A stretch of 64,000 bases of DNA from JBDWFY01 sp965275915 (GCA_965275915.1 CBDHYI010000008.1:372001-436000); one strand, 5' to 3'. Shown: positions 52,224 to 62,548, counted from the first letter of the stretch. Translations and numbers: made by a program. The notes: generated from the sequence alone by a model not told the origin.

Positions 52224-53372
52224 ATGAATATTCATCCCAATGCATCCGGTCCGAAGATTGAAGCCCGGGAGACGGGCGACAGCCTGTGGCTGTCGGTGTC
52301 CGGTGACTGGATAATTTCGAATGCCGCGCAGGCGGAGATGTTGGTCGAAAACATTTTCCGCGGCGAGCATATTCATTCCATCACGATCGATTTGGCCGGC
52401 ATCGGCATGATCGATACGTCCGGCGCCTGGCTTTTGTCGCGGATGCGCGGACAGCTGGAATTCGAGGGTCTCAAGGTCGACCTGGTCAATCCGTCCGATA
52501 TATCACAGCAACTGCTTGATGCGATCATCGGCTACCGGCAACCGCCCTGGAAAGCTGAAAAGCGGCCTGTTTCGCTGTTTTACTTCCTCGAGGCAATCGG
52601 ACGGAGAACTGAACAGATCGGTGACGATATTGTCGCCGCCCTTCATATTCTTGGATCCCTGGCGGGCGTTATCAGCACCGGAATTCTCCAGCCACGGCGA
52701 TTGCGGCTTGTTTCAATCGGAACCCACTTTCAAAAAATGGGAATTGAAGCTGTGCCCATAGTGGTTCTGATGAGTTTCCTGATCGGCGCGATTATTTCGC
52801 AGCAGGGCGGCTTTTATCTCAAACAGTTCGGCGCCGATATCTTTGTCGTTGACCTTGTCGGCGTTCTGGTTTTGCGGGAAATCGGCGTGCTTCTGACGGC
52901 GATTATGATCGCCGGCCGGTCCGGCAGTGCGTTCACGGCCGAGGTCGGATCGATGAAGATGCGGGAGGAAATCGATGCGCTGCATGTCATTGGCATGCGG
53001 GTGGCGGAGGTTTTGATCCTGCCGCGCATGATTGCGCTGATTCTGGCCCTTCCGATTCTTACCTTTCTGGCGGATCTTTCCGCTCTTGTCGGTGGCGCGC
53101 TCGTCTCATGGGTGTACCTTGATATTCCGCCACAGACATTCATGATCCAGCTTCAGGCGGCATTGACGCTGCAGATCCTCCTGGTCGGTATCGTTAAGGC
53201 GCCCTTTATGGCACTGATCATAGCGGTCATTGCCAGCGTCGAGGGACTGAAGGTGTCCGGCAGTACCGAGTCCCTGGGACGGCAGACAACCATGTCTGTG
53301 GTCAAGTCCATCTTCATGGTCATCGTTGTGGACGGCATGTTTGCGATGTTCTTTGCATCGATCGGTGTGTGA
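52224..53372 (+). CDS. MlaE-family lipid ABC permease with N-terminal STAS domain
   Basis: The 382-residue protein fuses a STAS domain (about 1-105, with TIDLAGIGMIDTSGAWLL) to an MlaE-type permease with five or six membrane segments. The core signature GRSGSAFTAEVGSMKMREEIDALHVIGM is intact. It is the membrane part of an ABC system moving phospholipids or related lipids between inner and outer membrane. In E. coli the STAS protein MlaB is separate; here it is fused. The ATG at 52224 is used; the ribosome site is weak. Confidence 0.85.
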   Translation: MNIHPNASGPKIEARETGDSLWLSVSGDWIISNAAQAEMLVENIFRGEHIHSITIDLAGIGMIDTSGAWLLSRMRGQLEFEGLKVDLVNPSDISQQLLDAIIGYRQPPWKAEKRPVSLFYFLEAIGRRTEQIGDDIVAALHILGSLAGVISTGILQPRRLRLVSIGTHFQKMGIEAVPIVVLMSFLIGAIISQQGGFYLKQFGADIFVVDLVGVLVLREIGVLLTAIMIAGRSGSAFTAEVGSMKMREEIDALHVIGMRVAEVLILPRMIALILALPILTFLADLSALVGGALVSWVYLDIPPQTFMIQLQAALTLQILLVGIVKAPFMALIIAVIASVEGLKVSGSTESLGRQTTMSVVKSIFMVIVVDGMFAMFFASIGV

Positions 53373-53374
53373 CG

Positions 53375-54175
53375 ATGAGTGTTGCGGCGGCTGCTGATCT
53401 GAGACCTGCAAAAAACACCGGGCGCGACGTCATTCTGCGCGCGCGGGGGGTTACTGTCGGGTTTGGCAGCACGCTTATCCTTGAAAATCTCGATCTGGAC
53501 GTCTATCGCGGCGAGGTTCTGGGGTTTGTCGGCGGGTCCGGCACCGGTAAATCAGTGCTCATGCGCACGATTCTGCGGCTCAATCCGATGCGTGCTGGCT
53601 CAATCGAGGTGTTCGGGTATAATCTGACGGAATGTTCGGACAGCGAGCGCAACTGGATCGAGCGTCAATGGGGCGTGCTGTTTCAGCAGGGTGCTCTGTT
53701 TTCCTCATTGACCGTCAAACAGAATATTCAGGTGCCGATGCGTGAGCACCTGAGGCTGTCGCAGCGTCTTATGGACGAACTGGCGCTTCTGAAGGTCGAG
53801 ATGGTTGGCCTGCCGCGGGATGCGGCGGACAAGTTCCCGGCCGAACTGTCTGGCGGCATGATCAAGCGGGCCAGCCTGGCGCGGGCCCTGGCGCTTGACC
53901 CGGCGCTTGTTTTTCTCGATGAGCCCACGTCGGGGCTTGATCCCATCGGCGCTGCGGAGTTCGATGATCTGATTGCCTCGTTGCGTGAAACGCTGGGACT
54001 GACTGTCTATATGGTCACCCATGACCTGGACAGTTTGCACAAGGTCTGTGACCGAATTGCCGTACTTGGGGAAAGAAGGGTGCTTGTTGAGGGCGATCTG
54101 GCAGAAATGCTTGCTTGTGAACAGTCTTGGGTGAAATCGTATTTCCGGGGCGAACGGTCCCTGAATCGGATGTAG
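53375..54175 (+). CDS. MlaF-family ABC transporter ATP-binding protein
   Basis: The roughly 266-residue ATPase has Walker A GGSGTGKSV, signature ELSGGMIKRASLARA and Walker B LVFLDEPTSGLDP, with the MlaF-type FQQGALFSSLTVKQN Q-loop. It starts at ATG 53375, three bases after the permease stop; a GTG at 53369 overlapping that stop is possible. It drives lipid transport with the MlaE and MlaD partners. Confidence 0.88.
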   Translation: MSVAAAADLRPAKNTGRDVILRARGVTVGFGSTLILENLDLDVYRGEVLGFVGGSGTGKSVLMRTILRLNPMRAGSIEVFGYNLTECSDSERNWIERQWGVLFQQGALFSSLTVKQNIQVPMREHLRLSQRLMDELALLKVEMVGLPRDAADKFPAELSGGMIKRASLARALALDPALVFLDEPTSGLDPIGAAEFDDLIASLRETLGLTVYMVTHDLDSLHKVCDRIAVLGERRVLVEGDLAEMLACEQSWVKSYFRGERSLNRM

Positions 54176-54355
54176 GGCCTGTCTTGGTTGGTTTGGGTCG
54201 TTTGATGGCGGAAAATCATGTTGATAGAACATGCCAGATGAGTCGGATCATTTCACCCGATCTGACAATCGTGAGAATTGCCCTGGCCGGCAGCCAAAGT
54301 GGGTCGCGCCGGCGCATAGGTCAAATAGCCGCGACAGCCTGAGGAGATCACATAT

Positions 54356-56017
54356 ATGGAAACCCGCGCAAACTATGTCGCCATCGGCGCCTTTGTTGTG
54401 GCAACCATATTTCTGGCGTTCATTTTTATCTACTGGCTGGGCAGCACCGCGGATTCGTCTCAGCGTGCGAATGTTCGGATTGTGTTTCCGGGACCGGTGA
54501 CGGGCCTGTCGGTCGGCGGCCTGGTTTTGTTTAACGGCATCAAGATCGGCGATGTCGGCCAGATTTCCTTCGATGATCAGGATCCGAAGAAGGTGATTGC
54601 GATCGCGCGCATCGATCCATCAACCCCGCTCCGTAAAGATACGAAAGCGACGCTTGGCGTTTCGATTCTCTCCGGCGTTGCTTATATCGAACTGACCGGA
54701 GGGTCTCCGGGTGCCGCCGATCTGCTCGATGACGAGGATACATCGTCCGACGGCGATCACATGCCGACGATCATGGCGGACAGCTCGGCTTTCGAAGATC
54801 TGGTGCAGGGCGCGCAGGATCTGATGATCAAGGCCGACCGGATACTGACGGAGTTTGAGAAAACCATTGAGGTGAATGAGCCCAGTATCAACAAAACGGT
54901 TGCGAATGTTGAAAAATTCACCAGCGCTCTGGCCGAGAATTCCGATGGTGTCGGTCAGTTCATGAGTGGTGTCGGCGATGCCGCGAAAGCATTCACCGAC
55001 CTGTCGGGACGCATCGGATCGCTTGTTGAAAAAACCGAAACCATCGTTGCCGCCGTTGATCCGAAAAAGATCGACAAGGCCATCGATAATATTGCCGGCT
55101 TTACCGATGAACTGGAAAGGTCGACGAAAGGTATCGAAACCTTGATCGATAACGCCTCCAACACCGCGAAGGAGATTAACAAGTTTGCGACCGGACTCAA
55201 TCAGACGCTGGCCGATGTCGACGTGATGATTGAAGGGATTGACCCAAAAGCAATTCAAAACACCGTCAACAATGTTGAAACCATCACCCAGACGTTTGCC
55301 GACAAGTCCTCCGAGATCAGGGAAACGATCGATAATGTCGATAAGATAGCGAAGAACGTGACGGCTATCACCGACACGGTCACGGCACAGAGACAGCAGA
55401 TTTCCGATTTTATCCAGGACGCCAGCGAAACGGCCAAGGGCCTGAACGGGGCCGTCGCCCAGGTTGAGACGTTCGTTCAGGAATTGAACGCCGAGAAATT
55501 CAACAGCCTGGTGGATAATGCCAATGACGTGGCTGCGACAATTGCCGACAGAAAGGACGATCTGGCGGCGACGCTTGAAAATGCGCGGTCCGCATCGGTC
55601 AATATTGACAAGTTCACCCAGTCCCTTTCCGGTTATCAACCGAAAATTGACCAGATCATCAATGAAGCGGGACAGATCGCAAATCGTCTGAACGGCGCCA
55701 GCGAGCGCGTCAACGGGATTCTTGCCAAAGTGGACAGCATGGTTTCCGCCGACGGCAAGGGTTTCATTACCGAGGCGACCAAAGCGGCACAGTCGATTGC
55801 AAAGGTTGCTGCGGCCTTTGAGAAGCAGGCCGGCCCGATTGCCGACGGTCTGGCGCGCTTCACCGGGCGCGGGTTACAGGACCTGACCGGGCTGATAACT
55901 GATGCAAGACAGACACTATCGCAACTAAATCGTGCCATATCCAGCTTCGATCGCAATCCGAGTCGTGTAATATTCGGCGGATCGGATGTACCTACATACA
56001 GTGGGAATCGGCGCTGA
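54356..56017 (+). CDS. MlaD/MCE-domain protein with long coiled coil
   Basis: The 553-residue protein has one N-terminal membrane anchor (about 8-28), an MCE domain (about 39-115, VRIVFPGPVTGLSVGGLVLFNGIKIGDV) and a long periplasmic helical tail (about 150-530) rich in D/N/T/K heptads. This tail is far longer than E. coli MlaD (183 residues) and resembles needle-forming MCE proteins, so it may bridge towards the outer membrane. GAGGAGATC precedes the ATG. A 180-bp gap separates it from the ATPase gene. Confidence 0.87.
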   Translation: METRANYVAIGAFVVATIFLAFIFIYWLGSTADSSQRANVRIVFPGPVTGLSVGGLVLFNGIKIGDVGQISFDDQDPKKVIAIARIDPSTPLRKDTKATLGVSILSGVAYIELTGGSPGAADLLDDEDTSSDGDHMPTIMADSSAFEDLVQGAQDLMIKADRILTEFEKTIEVNEPSINKTVANVEKFTSALAENSDGVGQFMSGVGDAAKAFTDLSGRIGSLVEKTETIVAAVDPKKIDKAIDNIAGFTDELERSTKGIETLIDNASNTAKEINKFATGLNQTLADVDVMIEGIDPKAIQNTVNNVETITQTFADKSSEIRETIDNVDKIAKNVTAITDTVTAQRQQISDFIQDASETAKGLNGAVAQVETFVQELNAEKFNSLVDNANDVAATIADRKDDLAATLENARSASVNIDKFTQSLSGYQPKIDQIINEAGQIANRLNGASERVNGILAKVDSMVSADGKGFITEATKAAQSIAKVAAAFEKQAGPIADGLARFTGRGLQDLTGLITDARQTLSQLNRAISSFDRNPSRVIFGGSDVPTYSGNRR

Positions 56018-56038
56018 TGAAGGTGGAAGAGTTTTTGC

Positions 56039-56713
56039 GTGCCGAAACAACCCATTGACCGCCGGTCCGGCGGTCAGGATGCGGCAAGGCGGGGTTTTAA
56101 ATTGGCGGGCACAGGAAAGCAGAGGCATTTGGCACGCAGCCTCGTCGCCGGCTGTCTGACGCTTCTTTTGTCGGGCTGCATTATCGGCGGTTCCACTGCA
56201 CCCAATGCGATTTTTGATCTGTCGGCGCCTGCCGATCCGGATGTCCGCTATCAATCGAATGCCCAGATTCTGATTCCCAAGCCACGCGCCATTCAGGCTC
56301 TCGCCACATCCAATATTGCCGTTGTTTCTGACGGGAATGAAATTTCCTACTTTCCAAAAGTGGTCTGGAGCGACGAATTGCCCAATCTGGTGCAGGCCAA
56401 TCTCGTTGAGACCTTTGAGAACAGCGGTCGGATAAAGGCGGTCGGGCTGCCGGGTGAGGGGCTCCTCATCAATTATCAGATCAGCACCGAAATTCGGGCA
56501 TTTCAGCTCAATGTCAGCGGCGGGCGTCGTGCCATCGTTTCGATTGCCGCCAAGATCATCAACGACCGCAACGGCCGGGTCGTGGCGACAGAGATCTTTC
56601 GCGCCGAAGTGCCGGTGCCCAGCGATCAGCCGGCTGCCGCGGTTCTGGGGATGAACAGTGCGGCCAATGCCGTGTTTACAGATATCGCGGCGTGGGTTCT
56701 GCGCAGGATCTGA
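56039..56713 (+). CDS. ABC-type lipid transport auxiliary lipoprotein
   Basis: The 224-residue protein has a basic N-terminus of about 30 residues, a lipoprotein signal SLVAGCLTLLLSGC (lipidated Cys47) and a PqiC/LptE-like domain beginning NAIFDLSAPADP. Such lipoproteins complete Mla/Pqi-like systems at the outer membrane. GTG 56039 is taken with AGGTGGAAGAG upstream; starts nearer the signal are possible because the extra basic stretch is unusually long. It ends the four-gene operon that begins at 52224. Confidence 0.82.
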   Translation: MPKQPIDRRSGGQDAARRGFKLAGTGKQRHLARSLVAGCLTLLLSGCIIGGSTAPNAIFDLSAPADPDVRYQSNAQILIPKPRAIQALATSNIAVVSDGNEISYFPKVVWSDELPNLVQANLVETFENSGRIKAVGLPGEGLLINYQISTEIRAFQLNVSGGRRAIVSIAAKIINDRNGRVVATEIFRAEVPVPSDQPAAAVLGMNSAANAVFTDIAAWVLRRI

Positions 56714-56823
56714 CGGCCTGTCTCCGAAATGCAGGAACGAGAGCGGATGGCGGCGGCGTCCTTGGACGCCGGATGACGTTGCTGAAAGCAACCAGACTGT
56801 TTGCTTCACGACCGGCAAAAGGA

Positions 56824-56848
56824 AAAAGGGGCCCGGAAGGCCCCTTTT
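56824..56848. terminator. Bidirectional terminator between convergent genes
   Basis: AAAAGGGGCC and GGCCCCTTTT form a perfect ten-base stem around a five-base loop. The A-run before and T-run after make it work on both strands, serving the lipoprotein operon and the giant minus-strand gene. Confidence 0.9.
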
Positions 56849-56869
56849 CAGTCTTGGTTCAGTTGTTGC

Positions 56870-59800
56870 CTAAAAGGCATTTGCGTTGCCCTCAAGGCGT
56901 CCGCTTGCGTGCGCCAGCATGGTGTAGACCTTGCCGGTATCTGACTGCAGATAGCTCTGTGCCTTGTTGGCATCCGTCTGGAACTGCTGACGCAGCAGGG
57001 TGCTGAAATCCTCAAGATACTGGGAAACCGCCCTGCGGAACTCCGGATCGGCTGCAAATTTCTGGCGGATTTCGTCAAAGGTCTTCTGGCCTTGCAAAGT
57101 ATACAGGCGACGGGTGAAGACATTGCGTTCGCCTCGCAGATACCGGTCCCAAAGGTCCCGATAGGTTTCCGCATCGATCGCCTGCGCAATATCCCGCGAC
57201 AGCGAGTTGAGTGAGTCGTTCATCTCAACGCTGCCGTGTCCGTCACTGTCCGTCCGGACGGCGTCATCCTCGCGGGATGCACGACGCAGCAGATCACTCA
57301 TCCAGCCTTTGGTCTGGCCTTTTTCGCCGGAGGAAGACGGTGCCGGTTTGGCGGACTGTTCAGGCGGCAATTGCAGATCGCTTTCAAGCCGGGAGGCAAA
57401 GTTTGTGTCTTTCATGACCGTCTGGGACGCAGGCCGCGCGGGCGCCTGTAAGGGAGCCTGCGGAGCGGGCTGTTGAGACCGCCGGCTTGGTGCGGGAGCC
57501 GCCTGGGCGACTGCCGGAGGCGTGTTTGCGGTTGCCGGCATCGCGACGTCCAGCGAGCCGGACTGCTGGGAGACGATATTCGACAGTTCGTTCAGGGCGC
57601 GAATTTGCTCCATCACGACTTTGCGCATGGCCGCTGTCGATTCAACGGTCTCTTCGGGAAGGTCCATGACACCGCGCTTAAGTTCATTGCGGGTGATTTC
57701 CAGCTCATCCTGCATCTTCCGCGCCGCTTCGCGCATCGTCTGCGTCGTCTCCTGGAACCGACTGCCGGCTTCTGCGATGGTTTTGCTCATTTCTTCAAGC
57801 AGATCATCCTGTGCCGACCGGATCTCGTCCCGGGCGCGCTGGCTTTCGAGGCTTGCCGTTACACGCATATTGTCGAATTGTTCCGAAACGCCGCTGGTGG
57901 CGCTTTCGGCGGCATCGGAGAGCAGGCGGCTGACATCTTCGGCCTTGGATTGTGCGGTACTGATGGACTGGCTGATCATATCGGCGAAGTCACGCATAAC
58001 GCCATCGACGGATTCCGTCTTGGTTATGAGCAGATTGACGATCCCGTCGATGCTTTCACGCCGCTCATCCATCGTTTGTTCGACGGTCAGGTTGACGTTT
58101 TTCAACGCATCCACGGCGGACCGCAGGCCGTCACCTTGCTGCTCAAACCGGCTTGCAAGGGCGGAGACGTCGCTCAGCGTCGTACCGGCCAGGTCGCGGA
58201 AGGCCGCAACGTGCTGCTCGATGAGATTAACCGAAGCACCGGTCTCATTCGTGCTTGCCGTGATGGCGCCGTTGAAGTCCGAAATGCGCTTATCAAGAGC
58301 GCCCTGCATTTCCGCAAGGTTCTGTCCGGAGGCGGTCAGAACATCCCGCAGGGCCGTCGTGGACTCGCCAAGCTTACTGAGGGAGGTTTCGACCTGCTGC
58401 TGAACGGACTCATTGCTGGAGGCAAGAACCCCGACAACCTCACGGCTGCGCTCTTCGATACTCTGAGTGATTTGTTGGCCGGTTTCGGCCAGAGCAAGGG
58501 TCGTTTCCAGACCCTGGCGCGCGAGCGTATCGGTGACATCGCGGCCGCGGATGGTGATTGCGTCAAGAATGGCGCTGTGAATGTCGCCGACTCGTTTGGT
58601 CAGATCGTCCGCTTTTTCCTCAATCGACTTGACCAATTCGCTGCCGTCGCCGCTCAGGAGAGATGCAAGCTCCGTGCTCTTGCTGCTGAGGACAGTGTTC
58701 AGTTCGCCGGCCCGTGTTGACAATTCGTCGGCAACAGACAGGCTCCGGTTGCTGAGCGCTTCCACCGCCTCTCCGATAATATTGCCGACATGCTCCTGAA
58801 CATTGCTGCTCTCGTTTGACAACAGCGACCGGATGTTTTCGGCGGTCTGGTTGAGTTTTTCCTGAGAGTTGACACTCTCGGCGTTGAGGGCCGCAACAAT
58901 CTCGGAGATGGTGCCGGAAAGATCGTCGCGCACTTTGTCGCTTTCACCGGAAAGCGTGCCGGAGAGATCGGCGATGCAGGACGCATAAACGGTGCGGGCC
59001 TTCTCGGTTTCGGCGTTCAGGGTCTGTGCCGCCTGTCCGACGACTTCCATGACGCCCTCACGCACGAGGAAGCTTTCTTTCGTCAGTTTTTCCGCAACCT
59101 CATCAAGGGCGGACGTAACCGCCTCACGGGCTCTGCCACTTTCTTCGGTCAGATTGCGGCTTGCATCACCCAAAGCGCTGACAAGGGATTCGATGACCTT
59201 GAAACCTTCTTCGGACATGCTCCCTGTTGCATCGTGGATGGCCGTGCCGACCATCTCACTGATCCGATTGGATTCAATGGTGAGCTTGCCGGACGCATCG
59301 TTAACCGTCTGGGACAGGGTATCCCGGACCCGCTCGCTTTCGTCGCGCAGGCTGGTCGTTGCCTCCGTCAGGGTGCTGCTCAGGACTTCGCGTGCTTTCT
59401 CGCTTTCGCTTGAAAGGGCTCCTGAGATCGCCTCGAGCCGGTCGCTCATCATTTGCTCAAGCGAAGAGGCGCGGGAATCGAGTGTTTCGGCGACTTCGAA
59501 CACTTTTGATCCGAGCGAAACATTGATTTCCGCGATACGGTCGGCCAGCGATTCGGTGAGCGTCTGGGTCTGACGCGAAAGAACCGAGCCGACTTCGGCC
59601 AGGCCGCCGTCAAGGGCCGTAACCATTTCGCCCTGACCGCTTTTGAATGCGTCGGCGATTTCGCGTGTCCGCGAGATCAGTGTTTCGCTGATCTGACGTG
59701 CACGGGCATCCAGAGCGGAGTCGATCCGCTCCGTTCCGACGGTCATCGCTTCGGAAACATGTTCCGCCTTCTTCTCGATTTTGGCGGTCGCAATTTCAAC

Positions 59801-62548
59801 CTGGTCGCTGATGGACTTGTCAAAGTCTGCAACACGCGCACCGAGAGAGGCTCCGACCTGAGCGACTTTGTCGTTCAGCGCGTCTTCCATCTCGCTCGTG
59901 TGTTTTTGCAGCGACTGGGAGAGGTGCTCGCCACGGGTGCTCAGCAGTTCGTCCAGAGACGAGGTTGAGTTTTCGAGACGCTCATTCAGCACAGACAGCC
60001 GGGAATCGAGCGCATTGTCCATGTCCGCAATGCGGCCCTGCAACGTCTCGGACATTGTCTTTGTGCGGAACTCAAGCACATTTCCGAACTCATTGCTCTT
60101 GGAATCCAGCGAGTCGACCAGAGCGCCGCCCCGTTCGTTGACAAGGGTATCCATCTGCTCAAGCCGCTTGGACAGCGCATCCTGAATGGCATAACCCTTG
60201 GTATCGAGCGCCTCGGTCAATTGGAAGCTGACCTGTTCCAGATCGCGCGTGATCCGCTCGCTGCGGCTGCTGACCTGATGGACGACTTCCGAACCGGTTT
60301 CGCTGAGAGCCGAGACAATGTCCTTGGCCCGGTCGCCGAGGGAGGCGTTGATCTGCGAAGTCGCCAGTTCCAGCTGCTCACGCATGTCGGACTTATGATT
60401 GTTGACGAGTTCGGAAAGCTCCAGCGTCCGGTCCCGCAAGGACTGTTCAAGGGTCGTACCGTGAATATTGATGGACTCGCCGAGATTGCCGGTCAGCATC
60501 TCGAGATTTTCAGCGAGTTTGGCACCCTTGTTCAACACAGCCTCATTCATGAGTTCGGCGGCGCTATCCATGCGGGTGGTGATTTCAGACCCGCGCAGAT
60601 TGAGGTCGTTCAGCATTGCATCGCTGGTATTTTGCAGCGTGCCGCTGAGGCGGTCGGAACTTTCTTCGATGCGCGACACGATCTCGCTGCCGCGCAGCGT
60701 CAGGTCCGTGAGCATCGTCTCGCTGGTATTTTGCAGCGTGTCGCTGAGGCGCGAGGAGGCCTGTTCCATGCGCGTTGAGATTTCTCCGCCCCGGATCGAC
60801 AGGTCCGAAAGCAGGGTTTCTCCTGCGCCTCTCAGGGATTCTGCCACTTCTTCGGTCCGTTTGGCGACCGTATCGACAACGTTGGTTGTCGTGTCATTCA
60901 GGTTGGAAATGACGGTGTTGCTGCTCTGGGACAGAGTCGTATCGAGCTGCGCAACGTTGCCTTCAAGCGATTTGACGACATTGTCGGTCTTTTCCGCGAA
61001 GGAGCCGATGAGCCGTTCGCCGACGGAATTGATCGAGTTGTTGATTTCCTCGGTGCGGACGGACACGGTCTGTGCAACGCTTTCACCGGTGGATGCGAGC
61101 ACCTTGCTGATGTCATCCCCGCGAGAGGCGATGGTATCGGCAATCGTCTGACCGGTTTTGGCCAGCGTTTCGTTCACGTTGTCGCCCCTGGCCGCGATCA
61201 TTTCGTCAACGGACTTGCCGGTGTCCGACAGCGTATTGGTGATTTCCTGCCCGCGTTCGGTCAGCGTCGCGTGAAGTGTATTGGCGGTCTCGGCCAGCCG
61301 TGCGTTGATGTCGTCCCCTTGAAGGTTCATGGTTTCGACAAGCTCCATACCCGAAGAGCCGAAGGCCGTGGAGAAGCTTTCGATACCGCTGGTGACCGCG
61401 TTGGTCAGTTCTTCAACCCGCATGTCAATGGCTGCGGCAAGCCGGTCGGCTACGCCGTCAAAGTTCGAGACGAACTGTTCGGAGGTTGACGACAACTGCA
61501 TCGCCAGTGTCTCGTGTGCGCCTGCGATCGCGGAATGGACCTTCTCGGCGTTGCCGACGATCGATTGGCGCTGGCTGACCAGTTCTTCGATCAGGCCGCG
61601 GATTTTCAGTTCGTTTTCGTTGTAGGAGCGCTCGAGCGAGGCGACTTCATTGTGAACCAGCACTTCCAGTTCGCTGGCCCGGGCAATGGCGCGTTCGATG
61701 CCGTCGCCCATGGCCGCGACTTCACGCCGGATTGCCTGGCCGACATTCAGAATGGCTTCCTGAGCGACATCTTCCGGCTCGGCCAGCCGCAAGGCGACTT
61801 CCGTCATTCCGCGGGAAATGATGCGCATTTCCTGCGCTCGCCAGATCATGAAGGCAATCGCCCAGAAAAACAGGATCGGAACGAAAATCGCCACGGTGGA
61901 CAAGACGATTTGGGGCGACTGCAGAATGTCGCTCCAGCCGGTCACTTGCTGAATCTGCGTCCCAAAGGCGCTCCAGGCCATGGAAGCGCCCGCGACCAGC
62001 CAAAGGACCGACAGCGCAAAGGCACCCCACAATATGGATGTTGAGGGGCGGGCCTGAAGCGCATAGATCAGGTTTCCGATCGATCGGCGGTCATCGTTGG
62101 CTGCCGCGGGTGTTGCGGCCCGGCTGGCGCGGCTGCGGCGGCGCGCGGACGCTGTGTCTTTCGCCGTGGCTGTTGCGGCGGCACGTGTTTCGTCCGTTTC
62201 GTGTTCCGGTTTTTTCTCAGCCGGCTTTGCGGCTTCAGCGCTCTTCTTCGACTCGCTTTCGGTTTGGGTCGCATCGGCTTTCTTTGACCCGGCCGGCGAT
62301 TTGGCCGCCGGCGATGCCGGCGCCTTTGTTTTCGCGGTTGTCGTTACGGTCGCTTTATCGGTTTTCGGCGCTGCTTTCTTGGGGACAGCCGGTTTTTGTG
62401 CCTTCTGTTCCGTTTCTTCCGCCTTGGACGATGGTTGTTGTGATTCCGATTGTGTGTCCGGTCCGCCAAAATCCAGTTTTAGCGCTTCCTCGACAGCAGA
62501 AAGAGCTGCTTCTGCCGGGTCTTTGGACTTAGGAGCGTTTTTCGCCAT
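56870..62548 (-). CDS. Giant membrane-anchored coiled-coil protein, GPR/RgsE polar-growth-ring family
   Basis: The 1,892-residue protein starts with a Lys/Ala/Pro-rich tail (1-155), two membrane helices (about 171-195 and 214-237), then about 1,400 residues of helical repeats and a conserved helical C-terminal domain (about 1780-1892, YRDLWDRYLRGERNVFTRRLYTLQG in parts). The repeats follow RGxEIxxxLxxTxxxLxxTL patterns with 33-residue periods, like apolipoprotein 11/22-mers. This layout matches GPR of Agrobacterium and RgsE of Sinorhizobium, which form a ring at the growing pole and organise polar wall synthesis. It is expressed alone. Identity to those proteins could not be measured here; the match rests on size, topology and repeat type. 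Confidence 0.8.
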   Translation of the reverse strand: MAKNAPKSKDPAEAALSAVEEALKLDFGGPDTQSESQQPSSKAEETEQKAQKPAVPKKAAPKTDKATVTTTAKTKAPASPAAKSPAGSKKADATQTESESKKSAEAAKPAEKKPEHETDETRAAATATAKDTASARRRSRASRAATPAAANDDRRSIGNLIYALQARPSTSILWGAFALSVLWLVAGASMAWSAFGTQIQQVTGWSDILQSPQIVLSTVAIFVPILFFWAIAFMIWRAQEMRIISRGMTEVALRLAEPEDVAQEAILNVGQAIRREVAAMGDGIERAIARASELEVLVHNEVASLERSYNENELKIRGLIEELVSQRQSIVGNAEKVHSAIAGAHETLAMQLSSTSEQFVSNFDGVADRLAAAIDMRVEELTNAVTSGIESFSTAFGSSGMELVETMNLQGDDINARLAETANTLHATLTERGQEITNTLSDTGKSVDEMIAARGDNVNETLAKTGQTIADTIASRGDDISKVLASTGESVAQTVSVRTEEINNSINSVGERLIGSFAEKTDNVVKSLEGNVAQLDTTLSQSSNTVISNLNDTTTNVVDTVAKRTEEVAESLRGAGETLLSDLSIRGGEISTRMEQASSRLSDTLQNTSETMLTDLTLRGSEIVSRIEESSDRLSGTLQNTSDAMLNDLNLRGSEITTRMDSAAELMNEAVLNKGAKLAENLEMLTGNLGESINIHGTTLEQSLRDRTLELSELVNNHKSDMREQLELATSQINASLGDRAKDIVSALSETGSEVVHQVSSRSERITRDLEQVSFQLTEALDTKGYAIQDALSKRLEQMDTLVNERGGALVDSLDSKSNEFGNVLEFRTKTMSETLQGRIADMDNALDSRLSVLNERLENSTSSLDELLSTRGEHLSQSLQKHTSEMEDALNDKVAQVGASLGARVADFDKSISDQVEIATAKIEKKAEHVSEAMTVGTERIDSALDARARQISETLISRTREIADAFKSGQGEMVTALDGGLAEVGSVLSRQTQTLTESLADRIAEINVSLGSKVFEVAETLDSRASSLEQMMSDRLEAISGALSSESEKAREVLSSTLTEATTSLRDESERVRDTLSQTVNDASGKLTIESNRISEMVGTAIHDATGSMSEEGFKVIESLVSALGDASRNLTEESGRAREAVTSALDEVAEKLTKESFLVREGVMEVVGQAAQTLNAETEKARTVYASCIADLSGTLSGESDKVRDDLSGTISEIVAALNAESVNSQEKLNQTAENIRSLLSNESSNVQEHVGNIIGEAVEALSNRSLSVADELSTRAGELNTVLSSKSTELASLLSGDGSELVKSIEEKADDLTKRVGDIHSAILDAITIRGRDVTDTLARQGLETTLALAETGQQITQSIEERSREVVGVLASSNESVQQQVETSLSKLGESTTALRDVLTASGQNLAEMQGALDKRISDFNGAITASTNETGASVNLIEQHVAAFRDLAGTTLSDVSALASRFEQQGDGLRSAVDALKNVNLTVEQTMDERRESIDGIVNLLITKTESVDGVMRDFADMISQSISTAQSKAEDVSRLLSDAAESATSGVSEQFDNMRVTASLESQRARDEIRSAQDDLLEEMSKTIAEAGSRFQETTQTMREAARKMQDELEITRNELKRGVMDLPEETVESTAAMRKVVMEQIRALNELSNIVSQQSGSLDVAMPATANTPPAVAQAAPAPSRRSQQPAPQAPLQAPARPASQTVMKDTNFASRLESDLQLPPEQSAKPAPSSSGEKGQTKGWMSDLLRRASREDDAVRTDSDGHGSVEMNDSLNSLSRDIAQAIDAETYRDLWDRYLRGERNVFTRRLYTLQGQKTFDEIRQKFAADPEFRRAVSQYLEDFSTLLRQQFQTDANKAQSYLQSDTGKVYTMLAHASGRLEGNANAF

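Noticed and set aside
57207..58720. Long plus-strand frames (up to 415 residues) opposite the giant coiled-coil gene.
   Set aside because: They are antisense shadows of a repetitive, GC-biased gene. They have no domain and no start signals.
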